Source: DATLAN01 sp035527455 | GTDB taxonomy: Bacteria > Planctomycetota > Planctomycetia > Pirellulales > Thermoguttaceae | Length of the DNA: 12,050 nucleotides | Assembly: GCA_035527455.1 (NCBI GenBank) | Contig: DATLAN010000323.1 | Location: 1-12,050 of the forward strand | Direction: 5' to 3' | Notes under the pieces: model-generated | Seen by the model: the letters and a program-made list of their open reading frames with translations, nothing else | Databases searched by the model: none | What the model was told of the DNA's origin: nothing | Translations under genes and position numbers: made by a program | Shown: one piece after another, positions 1-6,384 of the stretch | How positions within the stretch are numbered: the first letter of the stretch is position 1 | Layout of the letters: every line of letters begins with the position of its first letter

Positions 1-2
1 TT

Positions 3-404
3 TTTGGGGGGTGGTACCATCGCCACCGTCCCGGCGATCGGGCCTGGCTCTACTACAACCAGCCCCGGCGGTTCCCGAATTTCCTGGCGCTGAAGTACGT
101 CGTCTCGGCACGGCAAACGCGGATGGCGACCGTGATCCGCGGCCTGGAGACCCTGGACGAAATCGCCCGGCTGAAACGCGCCGACGCCCTGTTGTGCGAC
201 GTGGGCAACTGGCGGATTTCGACGAAGCTGCTCGCCCGATTCGGTTGGGAGCCTCATTGCCCGTCGCGTTGGCACCGCCATTACATCAAGCGGTTCTACG
301 GCGAGTATCCGCCGCCGGCGAGGTGGATTGCAGCCGGTGTCGATAGTAGCCGTCTCGCTCCGCGAGATGCAGCCACGTCTCGCGGAGCGAGACGGCTACT
401 CTGA
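3..404 (+). CDS. Conserved hypothetical protein, C-terminal part (5' end outside window)
   Basis: The frame is open from the first bases of the window to a TGA at 402-404, giving about 133 residues with no start visible, so the gene is cut by the window edge. The ATG at 123 is internal: codons upstream of it (YYNQPRRFPNFLALKYVV) read as ordinary protein. The body is rich in Arg, Trp and Tyr, with a compact C-terminal block LLARFGWEPHCPSRWHRHYI followed by KRFYGEYPPP. I recall similar blocks in uncharacterised planctomycete proteins but know no function. The last ~20 residues (from about GVDSSRLAPR) are encoded by a palindromic repeat at 345-400, so the natural end was probably near ARWIAA and the repeat replaced or displaced the original stop. 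It converges with the prepilin peptidase gene, whose stop lies 51 bp away. No domain or active site could be assigned. Confidence 0.6.
   Translation, partial: FGGWYHRHRPGDRAWLYYNQPRRFPNFLALKYVVSARQTRMATVIRGLETLDEIARLKRADALLCDVGNWRISTKLLARFGWEPHCPSRWHRHYIKRFYGEYPPPARWIAAGVDSSRLAPRDAATSRGARRLL
345..400. repeat. Family A palindrome, 23-bp arms
   Basis: Perfect inverted repeat: arm 345-367 (AGTAGCCGTCTCGCTCCGCG, then AGA) pairs with 378-400 around a 10-nt loop. A second member of the same family lies at 4375-4458. It sits between two convergent genes, so its RNA hairpin could act as a bidirectional transcription end or mRNA 3' stabiliser, but there is no T-run. It forms the last coding codons of the upstream gene. 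Confidence 0.9.
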
Positions 405-455
405 CTTTGCGGACATTTGCCGGTCTCGCTCAACCGCAACGTCCTCTGTACTCCG

Positions 456-1709
456 TCACCGCCGGAACAGCCGGGTGACCAGTTGGTGCCAGAGGCCGAG
501 CATGATCCCCATCAGGCCCAGGCAGGCCAGGACGATCAACGGGACGAACCATCCGTCGCCCAGTGCCATGATGGGCCAGATCCGCTCCCAGATCGCCGCC
601 CAGAAGACGATCGTCACGAACGCGGCCAGGCAAAGGAAGGGGCCGTAGGGGATTTCGTTGTCGCGTACCAGGATCAGTTGGAGCAGCCCGACGACCAGCC
701 CGGCCAACGGGGCGATGAAGAAGACGACCAGGCAGGTCTGCCAGCCGAGGAAGGCCCCGATCATGGCCATCAACGTGACGTCGCCGAAGCCCATGGCCTC
801 CTTCTGCAGGGCCGCGCTGCCGATGATGCGGACCATCCAGATCAGCCCCCCGCCGACGGCCATGCCCACCAGCGCGCTGAGCAGGCCCATCCAACCGAGC
901 CCGCCGAAGCGCCACACGGCCGCAATGCCCGCCGTGCCGACCAGACCCATCACCAGGATCCGATACGTGGCCGGCTGACGCACGACTCGGGCGACGCATA
1001 ACTGCAACGCCCTGCGCCAGCCGTGCCGCGCGTACCAGGTCCTCGGCAGCAGCGCCGCGCACCACAACCACCAGCAACCCAGGCCGATCGCCAAGGAGCC
1101 GGCGTGTGGAAAACCCTCGAGTTGCGGCGGCCACGGATGGGGCGAAGCGAGGTGAAGAAAGTCGAGAGCCATGCCACCTCGTTCCGGGATCACATCCGGC
1201 AACAGCGAAGAGGGAAGCAGACAAGCAACCAACAATCCCAGCAGCGTGCCCGGCATGGTGATCGCATCGGGGATGATCTTCTCATCGACGTCGATCGCCG
1301 ACGCGACGAGCATCAACGCGATCAAGATCAGATGGGCGGCGTACTGGCAGTGCAGCACGGCGATCCAGTCGGCCGGCAGCGCGCGAGGCACTTCCGGCGG
1401 CAGCAGACCCGCCCGACCGATCTCCCACCAATACAGCGCGGCGAAGGCGATCCCGCAGAGCAACTCCAGCAGCATGGGGCGGATCCAGAAGCCGCGGCCG
1501 TGCAGCGCGGCCTCGCGACGCAGTCCCAGCCAACCGACGATCGGCAATCGATCGTGCCAGCGGCGCGGCGGGGCCTTTTGGTCCGGCCGCCACCAAGGGC
1601 CGATCCGCCGGGGATGCCACGCCAGCCGGTAGATGCCCAGGTTCGCCAGGCTGCCGGCGCATGTCCCCAGCACGAACAGCCCGATCAGGTAGAGTGGGGA
1701 GAAAGGCAT
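456..1709 (-). CDS. Type IV prepilin peptidase (A24 family), cysteine-free type
   Basis: Inner-membrane aspartyl protease that cleaves, and usually N-methylates, type IV pilin or type II secretion pseudopilin precursors. 417 aa with about 8-10 hydrophobic segments. The N-terminal signature GSLANLGIYRL (19-29) matches the usual GSFLNVVIYRL. The two catalytic aspartates are visible: D140 in AIDVDEKIIPD and D310 in MGFGDVTLMAMIGAFLGW. EIPYGPFLCLAAF (352-364) is the expected following motif. Two oddities: the tetracysteine zinc motif normally found in the N-terminal cytoplasmic loop is absent (region 32-60 has no Cys), and the catalytic aspartates are about 170 residues apart instead of about 65. 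The extra part holds a hydrophobic segment (about 203-222) and a basic loop (223-250). There is no clear Shine-Dalgarno before the ATG at 1707-1709. It lies in the same direction as shikimate kinase, 148 bp downstream of it, across a large palindrome, so co-transcription is uncertain. No pilin gene is in the window. Confidence 0.88.
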   Translation of the reverse strand: MPFSPLYLIGLFVLGTCAGSLANLGIYRLAWHPRRIGPWWRPDQKAPPRRWHDRLPIVGWLGLRREAALHGRGFWIRPMLLELLCGIAFAALYWWEIGRAGLLPPEVPRALPADWIAVLHCQYAAHLILIALMLVASAIDVDEKIIPDAITMPGTLLGLLVACLLPSSLLPDVIPERGGMALDFLHLASPHPWPPQLEGFPHAGSLAIGLGCWWLWCAALLPRTWYARHGWRRALQLCVARVVRQPATYRILVMGLVGTAGIAAVWRFGGLGWMGLLSALVGMAVGGGLIWMVRIIGSAALQKEAMGFGDVTLMAMIGAFLGWQTCLVVFFIAPLAGLVVGLLQLILVRDNEIPYGPFLCLAAFVTIVFWAAIWERIWPIMALGDGWFVPLIVLACLGLMGIMLGLWHQLVTRLFRR

Positions 1710-1745
1710 TTGTGGGTACTGGCGTCAAGTTTGAGATGTTGCGGT

Positions 1746-1821
1746 GGGTGGCACGCCCTGAGGAACGAAGGGCGTGGTACGTCGGGAAAACACGCCCTTC
1801 GTTCCTCAGGGCGTGCCACCC
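1746..1821. repeat. Family B palindrome, 31-bp arms
   Basis: Perfect inverted repeat: arm 1746-1776 (begins GGGTGGCACGCCCTGAGGAA) pairs with 1791-1821 around a 14-nt loop (1777-1790). It fills most of the 148-bp gap between the shikimate kinase stop and the prepilin peptidase start, so as RNA it would form a very stable hairpin between them. A half copy of the same family is at 9856-9889. Confidence 0.92.
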
Positions 1822-1857
1822 CATAGTCTACCACAACGACGTCAAAACCGTTTGGTG

Positions 1858-2382
1858 CTATTCCCCGATCGCCGGCAGCCGGTCGAGGATCTCGGCGACG
1901 AGCTGCTCGGGGGTCTTTCCTTCGGTATCGACCACCAGATGGGCCGACTCGCGATAAACCGGCTCCCGCCCGGCCAGCAGGTGGACGACTTCATCCAACG
2001 GCCCCCGGTCGGTCAGGTTGGGACGGCGGTCGGGGTTGGTCGGGTCGGCCGACATCCGCGCGAGGATCGTTTCGGCCCGGGCCAAGAGCCAGACGACCTG
2101 CCCGCCGTCGCGCATCGCCCGGCGGCTTTCCTCCCGCATGGGCGCCCCGCCGCCGGCGGCCAGCACGAGTTTCTCACGGCCGCACAGGTCGGCGATTACC
2201 TCGGCCTCGAGGTCGCGAAAGGCCGGCTCGCCGTCCTCGGCGAAGACCCGCGCGATCGACTTGCCCGCGCGGCGCTCGATCTCCACGTCGGCGTCGATCC
2301 ACTCCCAGCCGATCCGCTCGGCGAGCAGTCTGGCCAGCGTCGTTTTTCCGGTAGCACGATAGCCGATGAGGATGAGGTTCAT
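1858..2382 (-). CDS. aroK: Shikimate kinase
   Basis: Cytoplasmic enzyme of the chorismate pathway: ATP + shikimate to shikimate-3-phosphate. 174 aa, the normal family length. Walker A is GYRATGKTT (7-15). The shikimate-binding region is DADVEIERRAGKSIARVF (30-47), with D32 and the arginine of FRDLE (R56). The glycine loop is AAGGGAP (75-81). The lid is NPDRRPNLTD (116-125, with R119/R120), and the C-terminal conserved arginine is in REPVYRE (R139). The ATG at 2380-2382 is the natural start because MNLILIGYRATGKT begins directly at the first beta strand. No Shine-Dalgarno can be seen: the 38 bases upstream are a C-rich repeat tract that abuts the ATG. The neighbours (ligase, prepilin peptidase) are unrelated, so this looks like a solitary housekeeping gene. 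The symbol aroK is used for the family; AroL-type naming would be equally possible. Confidence 0.93.
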   Translation of the reverse strand: MNLILIGYRATGKTTLARLLAERIGWEWIDADVEIERRAGKSIARVFAEDGEPAFRDLEAEVIADLCGREKLVLAAGGGAPMREESRRAMRDGGQVVWLLARAETILARMSADPTNPDRRPNLTDRGPLDEVVHLLAGREPVYRESAHLVVDTEGKTPEQLVAEILDRLPAIGE

Positions 2383-2420
2383 GGGGATCGGGGTTTGGGA
2401 TTGGGGGCTGGGGATTGGGG
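2383..2420. repeat. Family D G/C-tract array directly before aroK
   Basis: On the plus strand this is G-rich (GGGGATCGGGGTTTGGGATT, then further G runs to 2420), so it is C-rich on the aroK sense strand. It has at least five runs of three or more G, enough for an intramolecular G-quadruplex on the plus (template) strand. It touches the aroK start codon and occupies the ribosome-binding region. The remaining gap to the ligase gene (2421-2591) holds an AT-richer patch near 2457-2472 (CAATCTGCAATTTGCAA) and nothing else recognisable. Confidence 0.85.
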
Positions 2421-2591
2421 ACGAAGACTACAGATTGACGCACGGCCGGCACCCAATCTGCAATTTGCAATCGAAGCACTCCACGCGAGACCTATTCTAC
2501 CGTTACTCTCCCCACCTGCCCAGCGCCCCTGCAACACGCTGGCCAACTCGCCCAGGATCATGCAGGTGGCATCGAGAAGAGCGGCCCGGTC

Positions 2592-4340
2592 TCACGAGGT
2601 CGCGGCGGGGCTCGGCGGGGCGGCGGTTTGGCCGGCGAGGCGTTCCCGTAGTTCGGCCCGCTTGACCTTGCCGCTGGAGGTCCGGGGCAACGTGTCGACC
2701 AGCAGCGCACGACGCACCTGTTTGTGACGAGGTAGCAGGCGGCGGCAGTGGTCGAGGATCGCTTCTTCCGAAGGCCCGGCGCCGCCGTCGCTGGCCACTA
2801 CGAAGGCAACCGGAACTTCGCCCAGCAGATCGTCCGGCAGGCCGACCACCGCGGCCTCGGCGATGCCCTCCATCTCCGCGATCGCTTCTTCGATCTCCTG
2901 GGGATGGATGCGGTAGGCGTTGCTCTTGATCATGTCGCTGCGGCGGCCGACCACGTAGAGGTAGCCTTCCTCGTCGACCCGCGCCATGTCGCCGGTGTGC
3001 AGGCCGTCGCCGCGCACTGCCCGCCGGGTCGACTCCGGGTCGTTGAAGTACCCGACCATCACGTTCTCGCCCCGGGCGACGATCTGGCCGACCTCTCCGA
3101 CCGCCACCGGCTTGCCCTGCCGGTCGAGCACCGAGAGTTCCACGCCGGGAATTCCCTTGCCGATCGATCCCGGTTTGCGGTCGAGGTCTTCGGGCATGAG
3201 CGTCGAGAGCCGGGCGGACGCCTCGGTCTGGCCGTACATGGGGAAGATCCGTGCGTGTGGGACGGTCCGGCGAAGCTGCTCGACGACCGCCGGGAAGAGC
3301 GGGCCGCCGCCGCAGGTCAGGTAGCGAAGGTGCGGGAAGGTCCGCTCCGCAAACGTGGATTTGTGCAGCAGCATGGCGAACGTGAAGGGGACGCCGGCCA
3401 TTCCGGTCGCCTGCTGTTGCTGCATCAGGTCCAGCACCCGGTTCCAGTACACGGTGTCGGAGGCCAGGATCAGCCGCCCGCCCACGGCCGCGTGGGTCAG
3501 CAGCAGGGAATTGCCGTAGGCGTAGTAGAACGGCAGCACCACCAGCACGCTGTCCCGAACGCCCAACTCCAGATACTGGACGATCGACCGGCAATTGGCC
3601 AGCAGATTGCGATGGCTCAGCGCGACGCCTTTCGGTTGGCCCGTCGTGCCGGAGGTGTAAATGATTTGGGCAATCCGCGAGCCGTCGGCGTTTCTCCTCG
3701 GTTCGTCGGCCGGAGCGGGTAGGCCGGAACGAGCAACTGAAACGACTGCCGGAACTTCGGTCGCCGGACACGCGTTGGTTTGGTGACAAAATGCTCGTTC
3801 GCTCTCAGTCAGTTGCGCTGTTCCGGCAGCTATTTCGGCGACCTTGTTCCGGCCTACGTAAGAAGTGCGGGCCAGGATGTCGCCCAGGCTGCCGACCGTT
3901 CGGCCGATCGCCGGGGGCTTCGAACCACCGGCCTTCGCACGGACCACGAGTCGCACGCTGCCGAGTTCGCCGGCGATCGCGTCGAGATGCTCTTCGGCCT
4001 TCGCACAGGTGATCACGGCGGCCGGCTGGCAGTGGGCCAGCGTATGCGAGAGTTCCCGCGCGGTCGTGCTGGGGTTCAGCGCGACGACCACGCCGCCGGC
4101 CATGAGGATGCCGAAATAGCAGGCGACGTACTCCGCGGAGTTGGGCAACAGCAGTCCGACGCGCTGGCCCTCTTGCAGTCCCGACTCGCCCAGCCATCCG
4201 GCCAGCGACGCCGCCTTGGCCCCGATCTCCCGATACGTCCAGTTCCGCCCGAGGTGGTGTACCAGGACGTTGTCCGGGAAGCACTCGACCGTCGCCCGGA
4301 ACAGTTCGTCAAGGGTACTTGCAGATTCTGAAACGATCAT
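2592..4340 (-). CDS. AMP-forming acyl-CoA synthetase/ligase (ANL superfamily) with an in-frame repeat insertion
   Basis: Class I adenylate-forming enzyme. It is expected to activate a carboxylic acid with ATP to an acyl-AMP and then pass it to CoA or another thiol; the acid cannot be told from sequence. From the ATG at 4338-4340 it is 582 aa. ANL core motifs in order: YTSGTTGQPKG (228-238, P-loop), YGQTEAS (369-375), HTGD (448-451), VGRRSDMIKS (464-473, hinge region) and PRTSSGKVK (552-560, catalytic K558). In the A8 motif the usual glycine of KxxGxR is alanine (SNAYRI). Residues about 162-208, between the N-terminal subdomain and the P-loop, are encoded by an inverted repeat (3719-3857); without them the protein is about 535 aa, close to normal. 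The frame extends to an ATG at 4385, but those 15 residues (MATISEMATIRRSAP) are translated palindromic repeat, so the internal ATG at 4340 is preferred. No good Shine-Dalgarno is visible at either start. The gaps on both sides are large, so it is probably monocistronic. Confidence 0.85.
   Translation of the reverse strand: MIVSESASTLDELFRATVECFPDNVLVHHLGRNWTYREIGAKAASLAGWLGESGLQEGQRVGLLLPNSAEYVACYFGILMAGGVVVALNPSTTARELSHTLAHCQPAAVITCAKAEEHLDAIAGELGSVRLVVRAKAGGSKPPAIGRTVGSLGDILARTSYVGRNKVAEIAAGTAQLTESERAFCHQTNACPATEVPAVVSVARSGLPAPADEPRRNADGSRIAQIIYTSGTTGQPKGVALSHRNLLANCRSIVQYLELGVRDSVLVVLPFYYAYGNSLLLTHAAVGGRLILASDTVYWNRVLDLMQQQQATGMAGVPFTFAMLLHKSTFAERTFPHLRYLTCGGGPLFPAVVEQLRRTVPHARIFPMYGQTEASARLSTLMPEDLDRKPGSIGKGIPGVELSVLDRQGKPVAVGEVGQIVARGENVMVGYFNDPESTRRAVRGDGLHTGDMARVDEEGYLYVVGRRSDMIKSNAYRIHPQEIEEAIAEMEGIAEAAVVGLPDDLLGEVPVAFVVASDGGAGPSEEAILDHCRRLLPRHKQVRRALLVDTLPRTSSGKVKRAELRERLAGQTAAPPSPAATS
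3719..3857. repeat. Family C imperfect inverted repeat inside the ligase coding region
   Basis: The outer arms GTAGGCCGGAAC (3719-3730) and GTTCCGGCCTAC (3846-3857) are perfect complements. An inner pair CTGCCGGAAC (3746-3755) and GTTCCGGCAG (3820-3829) lies at nearly the same spacing (25 versus 26 bp from the outer pair). Each arm therefore carries two GCCGGAAC words, so the arms are related copies of about 37 bp. On the minus strand the element is read in frame as about 47 residues beginning VGRNKVAEIAAGTA. The encoded residues match no ANL core motif, and the ends coincide with the edges of the alignable protein. Confidence 0.75.
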
Positions 4341-4355
4341 GGGGGCGCTTCTTCG

Positions 4356-4458
4356 TATAGTAGCCATCTCGCTTATAGTAGCCATCTCGCTCCGCGAGAT
4401 GTGGCCATGGGTTCCGGAACTTTTCGGGCTGCATCTCGCGGAGCGAGATGGCTACTAT
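4356..4458. repeat. Family A palindrome, 27-bp arms, with an 18-bp tandem half-arm
   Basis: Arm 4375-4401 (ATAGTAGCCATCTCGCTCCG, then CGAGATG) is perfectly complementary to 4432-4458 around a 30-nt loop. The first 18 bases of the arm region (TATAGTAGCCATCTCGCT) also occur as an exact adjacent direct repeat, 4356-4373 and 4374-4391. The CCAT in each unit is ATG on the minus strand and creates two false upstream starts for the ligase gene. It is the same family as 345-400. Confidence 0.92.
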
Positions 4459-4716
4459 GGCACCGAATTCGAGCGGAAAACCCTGTGCGATTCGTCACTA
4501 TCCCGATCTTCCGACCAACCGCCACAAGCAAAACAACCGCAACGGCAGGTCGGCACGGAACCATAAAAAGCTTAGCCCGCATTTCCGCCGCCGGGGGAGG
4601 ATTGGCTGGCGCGGAGTATCGAAACGGCCCGCCGAGATTCTGGCGGGATTCGCATCCAAACGGCGGGCAAGCCCGCCCGCTAAACGTTGCGATCGCAATC
4701 GGTCACGTCAAATAGA

Positions 4717-4775
4717 CCCCAGCCCCCAAATCCCGAATCCCCAGCCCCGAATCCCCAGCCCCCAGCCCCACACCC
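4717..4775. repeat. Family D G/C-tract array after Gfo/Idh
   Basis: C-rich on the plus strand with repeated words AATCCCCAGCCC and CCGAATCCCCAG, so it is G-rich on the Gfo/Idh sense strand, beginning 33 nt after that gene's stop. It would give a G-quadruplex-capable 3' untranslated RNA. Confidence 0.85.
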
Positions 4776-4808
4776 GCGCATGTCGTGCAACCGTCTCGAC
4801 GCGCGACA

Positions 4809-6086
4809 CTACGACAGCACCAACGCCTCCTTCTCGCGATCGAACAGCACGACCTTGTTCTCCAGATGGCTGATGATGCCGGCGCTTAACGGGGCTTGGA
4901 CGCGGACCGCCGCGGCGATGGGGCTGAAAGGCTGGCGGCGGGTCTGCACGCAGTCGAGAAGGTTCGACCAGAGCTTGGCCGTGTCGCCCATGCCGTTCCA
5001 GCGGAACAACTGCTCTTCGGTCTCCTTGCCCGTGGCCGGATCGATCGGCACGATGCGGATCCCCGCGTCGGTCAGGATGATGATCCCGTTGGTGCCGCGG
5101 ATCTTGGTCTCCACGCCCGTGTAGTTCGACAGCGAGTTGGTCATCACGATGCTCGGCCCGTCCTCGTAGTCGGCGATGATGTTGCACTGGTCGGGCACCT
5201 CGCGGTCGTACTGGAAGCAACCCCCGCCGCCGAACACCCGCTGGGGATAGTCCAGGTCCAACAGGCAGAAGACCGGCGTGAACGTGTGGACCAGCAGATC
5301 GGTGGCCGGTCCGCCCGCGTAGTCCCAGTAGAGCCGCCACTGGAAGAACCGCGAGACGCTGAAGTCGACCTTCGGGGCGTCGCCGAGGAACCGCTCCCAG
5401 TCCAGGTCCGGGCCCGGCTTGGCGTTGGCGTCGGGCACTTGCATCCGCTCGCCCCAGTCGCCGCGGCGGAAGTAACCCAACTGGGCGTGGACCGGCTTGC
5501 CGATCACGCCGTCCTTGATCATTTGGGCCACGTGGGCGTAGTTCTCGTCGGCCATGTACTGCGTGCCGACCTGGACGATCCGGCCGTTCTTCTCGGCGGC
5601 CGCTTCGAGCTTCTTGGCCAGTTCGAATTGGGCCCAATGGGTCAGCGGCTTTTCGCAGTAGACGTCCTTGCCGGCGTTGACCGCGTCGATGGCCTGCGGG
5701 GCGTGGAGGCGGTCGGGCGTGGCGATGCAGACGACGTCGACGTTCGGGTCGGCGAGCAACTCCTCGTGCGCCCGGTACATCTTCGCCCCGCCGCACTTCT
5801 TCGACGCCGCCTCGAGCCGCGGGCGATAGACGTCGCAGACGGCGACCGGCTGTGCGAGCCCCTGCTGCTGAAGGCGGTTGACGATGCCGATATGCGTCTG
5901 GCATCGCCCGCCCGTGCCGATAAACCCCACGCCGATCCGCTCGTTGGCCCCATTGGCTTCCTGGGCGACGACCGAGACGCGCGGGGCGGCGTAGGCGGCG
6001 GCCGCAGTGACCGTCGCCCCGGCCACGCGGAGGAAGTCCCGGCGGTTGGTTGATGTCTTGTCGTGTACTTGGGTCTTCTTGGTCAT
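4809..6086 (-). CDS. Tat-exported Gfo/Idh/MocA family oxidoreductase
   Basis: NAD(P)-dependent dehydrogenase or related sugar-modifying enzyme; the substrate is unknown. 425 aa. The N-terminus carries a twin-arginine signal: TNRRDFLRVAG (13-23) followed by an Ala-rich hydrophobic stretch ending near VVAQ (39-42). The Rossmann fold starts with IGVGFIGTGGRCQTHI (51-66). CEKPL (144-148) is the conserved EKP motif, and GGPATDLLVHTFTP (258-271) holds the expected Asp/His pair (D263, H267). The frame continues upstream to 6260, but AAGGAG (plus-strand 6093-6098) lies just before two consecutive ATGs. The second, at 6084-6086, has the better 6-nt spacing and gives MTKKTQ; the first (6089) adds one Met. 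Tat-signal Gfo/Idh proteins are highly expanded in planctomycetes and are tied to complex carbohydrate use. It is divergent from the SDR/FGGY pair, suggesting a shared sugar programme, but this is only positional. Confidence 0.9.
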   Translation of the reverse strand: MTKKTQVHDKTSTNRRDFLRVAGATVTAAAAYAAPRVSVVAQEANGANERIGVGFIGTGGRCQTHIGIVNRLQQQGLAQPVAVCDVYRPRLEAASKKCGGAKMYRAHEELLADPNVDVVCIATPDRLHAPQAIDAVNAGKDVYCEKPLTHWAQFELAKKLEAAAEKNGRIVQVGTQYMADENYAHVAQMIKDGVIGKPVHAQLGYFRRGDWGERMQVPDANAKPGPDLDWERFLGDAPKVDFSVSRFFQWRLYWDYAGGPATDLLVHTFTPVFCLLDLDYPQRVFGGGGCFQYDREVPDQCNIIADYEDGPSIVMTNSLSNYTGVETKIRGTNGIIILTDAGIRIVPIDPATGKETEEQLFRWNGMGDTAKLWSNLLDCVQTRRQPFSPIAAAVRVQAPLSAGIISHLENKVVLFDREKEALVLS

Positions 6087-6384
6087 CATGTTCTCCTTCG
6101 AAGGATAGGGGCTGACACTTTGCGCCATGGTAAAGGAGCATCCCGGGCGACGCAAGATGCCGCCGGTGCCAGCCGCATGGGCGCGACCGAACGGGTTTCC
6201 AAGCCGTTTTCGCGTGAAACAGTCCGGGCATCCTGCCTGCGCCCGGACGGGAGTTGACATCCGCTCCCGTCAAGGGAAAATGGAGCCTTGGGTAATGCCT
6301 GGCGGCTGAAGAGCGAACGGAGGAAAGTCGCCGGCGGGCATGACGAAAACGGTCGCCAGACGACCAACCGACGAAAGGACATCG
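6087..6384. other. Divergent regulatory region between Gfo/Idh and SDR
   Basis: No gene. It holds two adjacent small inverted repeats: GTCCGGGC (6222-6229) with GCCCGGAC (6241-6248), and CGGGAG (6248-6253) with CTCCCG (6264-6269). The loop of the second contains a perfect TTGACA (6254-6259), a candidate -35 for the SDR/FGGY direction. However, the hexamer 17 bp downstream (AAAATG) is a poor -10. A regulator bound to these repeats could control both directions; that is inference. Confidence 0.4.
6127..6155 (-). promoter_or_regulatory. Possible sigma70-type promoter for the Gfo/Idh gene
   Basis: On the minus strand, TTGCGT (6155-6150) and TACCAT (6132-6127) are separated by 17 bp. This predicts an RNA start near 6120 and a leader of about 34 nt carrying the AAGGAG site. 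The -35 match is weak, so this is tentative. Confidence 0.3.

Larger units (their letters stand above)
4341..4808. other. 468-bp gap between the ligase start and Gfo/Idh stop; repeats and small hairpins only
   Basis: No credible gene. Contents in order: the family A palindrome with a tandem 18-mer (4356-4458); an AT-richer unique stretch (4459-4620) that would hold the ligase promoter, where I see no convincing -35/-10 pair; two short GC hairpins, CCCGCC(4628-4633)/GGCGGG(4642-4647) and GGCGGG(4662-4667)/CCCGCC(4672-4677); then a family D tract (4717-4775). The hairpins lack a T-run on the minus strand, so calling them the Gfo/Idh terminator would be a guess. Confidence 0.7.

Noticed and set aside
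2748..3722. Plus-strand open frame antisense to the ligase
   Set aside because: Composition is His/Val/Asp-rich shadow of the ligase codons; the minus-strand frame has all ANL motifs.
4628..4677. Pair of GC hairpins as a rho-independent terminator of Gfo/Idh
   Set aside because: No T-run follows on the minus strand, and the hairpins lie more than 130 bp past the stop; they may be repeat remnants.
6087..6260. N-terminal extension of Gfo/Idh to 6260
   Set aside because: The AAGGAG site and the Tat signal place the start at 6086/6089; the extension would bury the signal peptide.
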